Shown in pieces: positions 41,427-46,635 of a stretch of DNA of 46,635 nucleotides. The DNA is taken from positions 1 through 46,635 of the forward strand of contig PNLP01000054.1 in assembly GCA_013823135.1 (NCBI GenBank). Direction: 5' to 3'. How positions within the stretch are numbered: position 1 is the first letter of the stretch; each line of letters opens with the position of its first letter. Source of the stretch: Planctomycetaceae bacterium. Its GTDB lineage: Bacteria; Planctomycetota; Planctomycetia; Gemmatales; Gemmataceae. Below the pieces are notes generated by a model. It was not told where the DNA came from and did no database searches. It worked only from the letters and a program-made list of their open reading frames with translations. The translations under genes and the position numbers were made by a program.

Positions 41427-43811
41427 GTGAACCCATCCCGCGACACGACAACCGAGAACACCGACGGAATGGGAGCGAATCCAGGCTACGTTCTGGGGCA
41501 ACTCGCCAAAGCCTTTCAGACCAACCGAACCCATGCCGATGCCGACACGCGGAACCGCGCCGGCAAGAAAATCGAGACATGGGTGAAGGTGTTCGAGGGG
41601 ATGCTTTCGGGTGCACTTCAGGTTGGTTCTCACACGCCGATCGCGGGGACACCCGCGTGGGCCACCCTGGAGGTCGCACACGGTGGATTCGCAACCGGCG
41701 AACTCCTCGCGGGCGGAGCCCTCAAACCACACGAGCAAGAACTGCTTTCGCGACTGTCGCTGCCACGAAATGGTGCGGAGCGTGCTACTCTTAATGCCTT
41801 TTATCTGAGCGACGCAGGCATCGCGGAACTGCGGAGTATGCTGGCGAGTGGCTGCTACCGTGTCACAGTTCCTGAAGAGGGAGCACTTCTGGTCGTTGCC
41901 TGGCTCCTCGATCACGGCAATCTCGACGCGGCTCGGTCCGTGCTGGACGAAATCGGTCCCTTCTTCTCGCGGCTGCGGTTCTATCCGGTACCTGACCCGA
42001 CCCCACTGGTGGCCGGCGCGGTCGTTCACCTCCAGGATGTCGGGCAAACGATCGAGAACCTCAAGGCTATCCGCGTTCCGACTGCCATTCTCGCTCAGCG
42101 TGAAGCCCTGCAAGTTTGGGTGCCACTCTATGATCGCGTTACCGAACTCTTCGTCGAGACGGTTGAGGGAGCCATCCCAACGGTGCGGCTCGATCCTGAA
42201 GGAAAGCGACTCAAGGACACGAACGGGCGGTGCGTTCTGGACGGTGGGTGGCCTTGCCAGCGTTACCCTGATGGGTGGAAGGCACGGGCGAGTGCCGTCC
42301 TGGCGGATTACAAGCGACTCTTGCCCGACAACAAACTCTGCAAGAAGCACCAGCGAGGCAAGCGGAACTTCGCTCGTCTCCGCGGTTACCTGGAAACCTG
42401 CGTCAAGGATCCGCGTCGACTTTCTGGTCGAGACGTTGGAATGATCCGCGTCATCCTGGCGGGTATCTCCACAGATTGCGGGCTTCCGGGATCTCCGCGC
42501 TTCCAGCAGCGGCGAGAAATCTATGACCAGCAACTCGCTGCGCCATCTCGCACGAGCATCGCGAAGGTATTGATCGACCGGCTCGCCATTCAACCGCAGG
42601 GCGACGGGTTGTACTCGCTCGACGGGGCGATGAGTCCGGTCAACGCGGACGAGGCAGGCCGGTACGAGCTGAAGGTTGGCCAAGTCATCCCAGAATCCTT
42701 CACGGGCAAGTTGCAGCGTTGTCTCGCGGCACCCGTGTCTGTTCTGGTGGAGGCGGGCGTCATTCCGTCGAGTGAAGTTCTCGCGCGTGCCATCCCGCAG
42801 ATCACGGCGCAGGTCCGTGCGGCCGGCATCTCGAATCCAGACCTTCGGCGACTTTACGTAGCGATTTACACGGCATTTCGACGGCGGCGGTCGTTGCTGG
42901 TTCTCAATCTCCAGAGTCAGGTGAAACTCGCGGAACTTCCGTGGGTGCAGGCGATCGACGGATACCGACAAGGCAACTTGCAGGAACAGGAACAGGGTCG
43001 GCAGACACTTGAGCAAGTCGTCACTCTGGCGATCACGGCTTTCCCTCAGCAGATTCTGCCGAACAAATTTCTCCAGGAAGTCCGAGCGCTGGCAGAGACC
43101 GCGGGGTTGAAACTTCCCATCGTGGACGAGATCGCGGCCGACATCTTCATGGGCGAGTTCTCCGAGAAGTTCCTCCTTGCGGCTCAGAAGGCAGGTGAAC
43201 TGCTGGCGGGAAGTCTGTACGAGCGGTACTACGCAATCCCGTATGACCGGGTATGCGGCATCGACGACGTCAAACGCTCGCGGTACGGGACGCCGACTTC
43301 GCCTGCGTTTGCGGACCTCTGCGTCGAGTTGGCCGGGAAAGAGGCGCGGGGAAGATCGGTGGCACACAACGGGAAGATCATCGAACAGGAGCAGATCCTC
43401 ACGACGCACAACCTCGCGGTTCTGTTCACTGAACTCGCTCTGACAGAGTCGCTTCGACCGCAACTGAGCGAGCTGGCGAAGCACTGCTTCAAGTGGATCT
43501 GTCGTCGCCTTCAGATGAAGACAACTGCGTGGCAATCGCGGCTCCGAATGGTCAAGAACGCTGCTTATGCGTGGCGACAGATGACGTTCTTCCTGGCCCT
43601 GTTGCGAGCCGAGACGGTGACGGAGTTCCTGGCCTGGGCAACCGAACACCTCGGCAAGCAGCCGCCCGAGTTTCGAGATCGTTTCGAGCCGACGTTGGTC
43701 GGACTACGTTCGGCAGCACGCGACGTGACGCTCGACGCTGAGGACGCGGCATCTCTCGCAGGGAAGTGCTTCCTCGGCTGGACCACGACGAAACACTGGC
43801 TCTTTGAGTGA
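41427..43811 (+). CDS. Large uncharacterised protein upstream of RtcB
   Basis: The 794-aa protein is largely alpha-helical, with no signal peptide, membrane helix, Walker or nuclease motif that I can recognise. Stretches such as LCKKHQRGKRNFARLRGYLE (basic) and VAIYTAFRRRRSLLVLNLQS suggest contacts with nucleic acid, but this is inference. GAAGGAG lies nine bases before the GTG start. It ends 117 bases before the RtcB start on the same strand, so the two are probably transcribed together and the protein may serve RtcB or RNA repair. Confidence 0.7.
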   Translation: MNPSRDTTTENTDGMGANPGYVLGQLAKAFQTNRTHADADTRNRAGKKIETWVKVFEGMLSGALQVGSHTPIAGTPAWATLEVAHGGFATGELLAGGALKPHEQELLSRLSLPRNGAERATLNAFYLSDAGIAELRSMLASGCYRVTVPEEGALLVVAWLLDHGNLDAARSVLDEIGPFFSRLRFYPVPDPTPLVAGAVVHLQDVGQTIENLKAIRVPTAILAQREALQVWVPLYDRVTELFVETVEGAIPTVRLDPEGKRLKDTNGRCVLDGGWPCQRYPDGWKARASAVLADYKRLLPDNKLCKKHQRGKRNFARLRGYLETCVKDPRRLSGRDVGMIRVILAGISTDCGLPGSPRFQQRREIYDQQLAAPSRTSIAKVLIDRLAIQPQGDGLYSLDGAMSPVNADEAGRYELKVGQVIPESFTGKLQRCLAAPVSVLVEAGVIPSSEVLARAIPQITAQVRAAGISNPDLRRLYVAIYTAFRRRRSLLVLNLQSQVKLAELPWVQAIDGYRQGNLQEQEQGRQTLEQVVTLAITAFPQQILPNKFLQEVRALAETAGLKLPIVDEIAADIFMGEFSEKFLLAAQKAGELLAGSLYERYYAIPYDRVCGIDDVKRSRYGTPTSPAFADLCVELAGKEARGRSVAHNGKIIEQEQILTTHNLAVLFTELALTESLRPQLSELAKHCFKWICRRLQMKTTAWQSRLRMVKNAAYAWRQMTFFLALLRAETVTEFLAWATEHLGKQPPEFRDRFEPTLVGLRSAARDVTLDAEDAASLAGKCFLGWTTTKHWLFE

Positions 43812-43928
43812 AGAAGGCGGAAGGGATCTCGCTCCGTCAGAACCAACGACTGCTCGAATTGACGACGCGAGCGAACCCAACCGAAGGTCACGGTGTCACT
43901 CCCACCACCCTTACGGCGGAGTGCCTCT

Positions 43929-45460
43929 GTGCCGATAGACCCACGTCTCACACGACTCGACGAAACCCGCGTGCGGGTGAACAATCCGTACGGCGTTGAA
44001 ACCACCCTGTTCGCCAACGAGCAGGTGCCCGTCGAGTCTGCTGCGGTGACGGAGTTGATCGAGTTACTGGCCCTTCAAGACAACGTGCGGCAGGTTGCCG
44101 AAGCCGCCCCTGACAGTTTCGATCAACCACCAGAGATCGTTCGCGTCGCCGTCACTCCCGACTTTCACAAGGCTCGCGGCATTCCGGTCGGCACGGTTAT
44201 GGCCACTCGCGGGTTCGTCGTCCCCCAGGCCATCGGAAACGACATCAACTGCGGCATGCGGTTGCACACCACCACACTCAAGCCAGACGACATCACAGCG
44301 AACTTGGACGACCTCGAAACCGCATTCCGGCACATCTACTTCGAGGGCGGGCGGAACATCCCGATGACCCGAAGTCATCGCCACGCGATGCTCACCGGCG
44401 GACTCGCAGGCTTGCTCGACGCCACACGTCAACTGGATGAAGGACTGTGGCCGCTCGTCCGCGAACTCGATGCCGAGAGTCAACTCGATCGAATCGAACG
44501 CCGCGGCAGTCTCCCCGCGGGCCGCGTGTTCGGGCTCACGGACTTCCTGGGCACTGATGACCGCCTCAGCCGCGACGGGCAGATCGGGAGCATCGGCGGG
44601 GGCAACCACTTCGTCGAAATCCAGAAAGTCGAAAAGGTACTCGACGGGACGGTCGCCCACGCCTGGGGGTTGAAGCCGGGAACGGTGACCGTGATGGTTC
44701 ACACGGGGTCAGTGGGCGTAGGACATCTCTGTGGCGGGCACTACCGAGACGTGGTGAAGAAGATCTACCCCGAAAAACTGAAGCACCCGGCGAATGGCGT
44801 GTTCGTACTTCCCGAGGGCGAGCGCCACCGCGAGCACGCCGAGATGTTCTGGGACGCGTTGCACAATGCCGCGAACTTCGCGTACGCCAACCGCTTGTTC
44901 CTGGCTGTGATGGCAATTGCTGGGATGCGGCAGGTGTTTGGGGATCGCGTCGGGGCTGACCTCGTGTACGACGCCCCACACAACTTCGTGTGGAAGGACG
45001 AATTGGACGGCGAAGAAGTCGTGATTCACCGGAAGGGTGCAACGCCGGCTCGCGGGTTCGAGGCGATGACCGGAACTCCGTTTGCCCACCCCGGTGAGCC
45101 GGTTCTGGTCCCCGGCTCGATGGGGCCAGCAGTTTCGTGTTGGTCGGCCAGGGGAACGCGGAGTCGATCGCGAGTGCCAGCCACGGTGCCGGGCGGGTGC
45201 TCAGTCGAGGCGACGCGATGCGTGGGTTCGACAGCGAGTTCCGGAAATTCATGGCCGAGTTTCGGGTCGTGACTCCGACCGATTTGCGCCGCAGCGATAT
45301 CCGTCAGCGGCCTGACATTCTCCACAAGAAGCTGGAAGAGATCAAACAGGAAGCTCCGTTCGCGTACAAGGGTATCGGCCCGGTGGTGAACACCCTCACG
45401 GCTGCGGGCATCGCCCGGCCGGTGGTGGAACTCACACCGCTCATGACCATCAAGGGATAA
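43929..45460 (+). pseudogene. rtcB: RtcB RNA ligase, frameshifted near the C-terminus
   Basis: RtcB joins RNA 2',3'-cyclic phosphate or 3'-phosphate ends to 5'-OH ends using GTP and Mn2+. Present here are IGNDINCGMRL (metal ligands), GSIGGGNHFVEI and VIHRKGATPARG with the guanylylated His (residue 367 of this start). The frame breaks after VPGSMG at about 45124. Adding one G to the GGGG-like run restores GASSFVLVGQGNAESIASAS, then SHGAGRVLSRGDAMRGF, and the frame ends in VVELTPLMTIKG. The start is the GTG at 43929, with GGAG seven bases upstream. Only one base is missing, so sequencing error is a fair alternative to gene loss. Confidence 0.88.
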
Positions 45461-45561
45461 GCGGGCGTTGAGGTGAACGGACGGCTACTGCGAACAAGCA
45501 ATTTGTGGGTTAGGCGGCTCCCTTCTCCTCCGCTACATCCTCGCTGTGTGCTAACCTCTGG

Positions 45562-46326
45562 TTACTTGCCGTGCCACTTGTTCCACCGCTTGGTGTCCGC
45601 AGACGATAACTTCCGCAGCCCGAGTTTCCCACGCGACCAGTAGATGCCGATGCTGTGGAAATGCTTCCGGTGTGGGTCGTCCAGGTCTAGCTCGGGGCGA
45701 TCGGGGTCGCTCGTGTCGAGGCGGTAGTTTCCCGCTTCCAACTCGTCGGCGATGTCCGTCAGGAACTGCCCCCAACTCAGTGCCAGGACCGTGTGAAACT
45801 CGTCGTCGCGGCCGAATTTGATGACCTGGCCTCGCGTTCCCTTCGGTCCGGGGTTCAGATCCACACCGATGTGATTACCGCCCGAGTCGTAGGTCAGGGG
45901 AATCCACCCGCGGTCGAAATACAAGTGCTGCACAAAGCCAGCTGGGAATGAAGAACAACTCGCTGCCAAGTCGTCGGCATAGCTATCGGCGAGCGCAGAC
46001 TCGTAACCCTCGACCCACGTTTTCCAATTGTTTAAGCAGTCCCTCAGCGGATCGACTGCAAGCCCGAAAACAATGCCTGGCCCAGCGCATCGGCCGTTGT
46101 ACACGAGGTAACTCTCCCGCACATCCTTCGGCAACTTCTGGCCGATCACGGACTCGAAGTCCTGAATCTCTGCGGCCGTGGCGGGTGAACAATCCTCGCC
46201 AGTGTATTGAGGCAACTTTGTGGTACACCACCGTTTCAGCCGTTTCCAAGTTGTCTTGATCGGATATGTTCCCGAAGCCGGGTCGGTCCGGTAGGAAATG
46301 CGACCGATTGGAGACGGTTTCGCCAT
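45562..46326 (-). CDS. SMI1/KNR4 (SUKH) family protein
   Basis: The 254-aa product has the SUKH core: TAAEIQDFESVIGQKLPKDV, RESYLVYNGRC, RGWIPLTYDSGGNHIGVDLN and RGQVIKFGRDDEFHTVLAL. The N-terminal ~55 residues and a C-terminal basic stretch (GIYWSRGKLGLRKLSS) are extra to the domain. GAGGGA lies seven bases before the ATG. As with the copy at 21689 no toxin gene is adjacent; roles as an immunity or signalling adaptor remain open. Confidence 0.85.
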   Translation of the reverse strand: MAKPSPIGRISYRTDPASGTYPIKTTWKRLKRWCTTKLPQYTGEDCSPATAAEIQDFESVIGQKLPKDVRESYLVYNGRCAGPGIVFGLAVDPLRDCLNNWKTWVEGYESALADSYADDLAASCSSFPAGFVQHLYFDRGWIPLTYDSGGNHIGVDLNPGPKGTRGQVIKFGRDDEFHTVLALSWGQFLTDIADELEAGNYRLDTSDPDRPELDLDDPHRKHFHSIGIYWSRGKLGLRKLSSADTKRWNKWHGK

Positions 46327-46356
46327 CGCAGAATCCCTCAGAAGTATGTGACGCCA

Positions 46357-46635
46357 CTAGAGATGGCGTTCCATGCGGTAGTTGGTGAGTGCAACGCCGC
46401 GGACGACGACCTCCTGCTCAGCCAAGACGGTGAACCCATGCCGCTCGAAGAACGGCCGGGCTGTGATGCTCACTTCCGCGAACAACCGCTGGCAATTCGT
46501 TCGCATCGCCTCGGCGACCAACGACTTCATCATCGTCGACCCCACCCCGCAACCCTGATGATCAGCGTGAACGAAGAATCGATCGATGTGCCCGTCCGGT
46601 TCCAGGTCGGCGAACCCGATCGCTTGCCCATCGAA
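46357..46635 (-). CDS. GNAT-family acetyltransferase, partial (runs off the window)
   Basis: The 3' end of a GNAT gene: DGHIDRFFVHADHQGCGVGS contains motif A (QGCGVGS, acetyl-CoA pyrophosphate loop), followed by FFERHGFTVLAEQEVVVRG and NYRMERHL, the usual closing strands. The N-terminus lies beyond position 46635. The substrate is not evident. The stop is 30 bases upstream of the SMI1/KNR4 gene start, so the two may be co-transcribed. Confidence 0.85.
   Translation of the reverse strand, partial: FDGQAIGFADLEPDGHIDRFFVHADHQGCGVGSTMMKSLVAEAMRTNCQRLFAEVSITARPFFERHGFTVLAEQEVVVRGVALTNYRMERHL

Noticed and set aside
41217..41427. Sigma-54 promoter for the RtcB operon
   Set aside because: No GG-N10-GC pair was found upstream of the 794-aa gene or in the gap before RtcB, so direct control by the RtcR-like activator is not supported.
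41352..43649. Minus-strand frame of 765 codons
   Set aside because: It is the antisense shadow of the 794-aa gene upstream of RtcB; the plus strand has a GAAGGAG site and better protein composition.
1..46635. rRNA genes, integrase or prophage genes
   Set aside because: None were recognised on either strand.

Overview
The window is high-GC DNA that looks like a chromosome segment of a planctomycete of the Gemmataceae (Gemmata-like). The signs are three proteins with the N-terminal 'repeat-companion' domain (TIGR02996), two SMI1/KNR4 proteins, a secreted TPR protein, PQQ-propeller and WD-repeat relics, and many lineage-restricted hypothetical genes. There is no rRNA and no CRISPR array. GTG and TTG starts preceded by GGAGG-type ribosome sites are common.

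Layout. 1-6.2 kb: small hypothetical genes, a TIGR02996/LRR protein, a DUF123 (GIY-YIG) protein, then a gene graveyard (DsbA and WD-repeat relics). 6.4-15 kb: secreted TPR protein; a translationally overlapping CoaB-like/ArgC pair; a secreted protein; ankyrin protein; PQQ-like propeller membrane protein; histone-deacetylase-family enzyme. 15-23 kb: lipoprotein pair, an esterase broken by a stop codon, AlkB-like dioxygenase, second TIGR02996 protein, SMI1/KNR4 protein, a possible PD-(D/E)XK protein and two tandem tRNA-Ser genes. 23.5-26.5 kb: a minus-strand cluster ending in a frameshifted T4 Rnl1-type RNA ligase next to DUF4291. 28.3-34.9 kb: an Ro60 (TROVE/VWA) - Hsp70 (zinc-ribbon tail) - membrane J-protein cluster behind a textbook sigma-54 promoter, divergent from a CARF-like/sigma-54 activator of the RtcR type. 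35-37 kb: a PAP2 phosphatase gene split by an ISAzo13-family element that carries an A_AAA_AAG slippery site. 37-39 kb: bS21-like gene, HEAT-repeat gene and an array of five tRNA-like genes with non-canonical D- and T-loops. 39-46.6 kb: third TIGR02996 protein, SDR enzyme, a 794-aa protein of unknown function, a frameshifted RtcB, SMI1/KNR4 protein and a partial GNAT.

The common thread is RNA quality control and repair. The window holds Ro60 with dedicated chaperones and an RtcR-like sensor-activator, RtcB, an Rnl1-type ligase, an AlkB-like enzyme and the tRNA-like array. All five array members share G55 in place of T55 and A18 in place of G18, with G19 and C56 kept. This resembles the 'GUGC' T-loop of the staphylococcal glycine tRNAs that serve peptidoglycan synthesis rather than translation. 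Four genes (DsbA, esterase, Rnl1, RtcB) are each interrupted by a single-base lesion, so genuine decay has to be separated from sequencing error.
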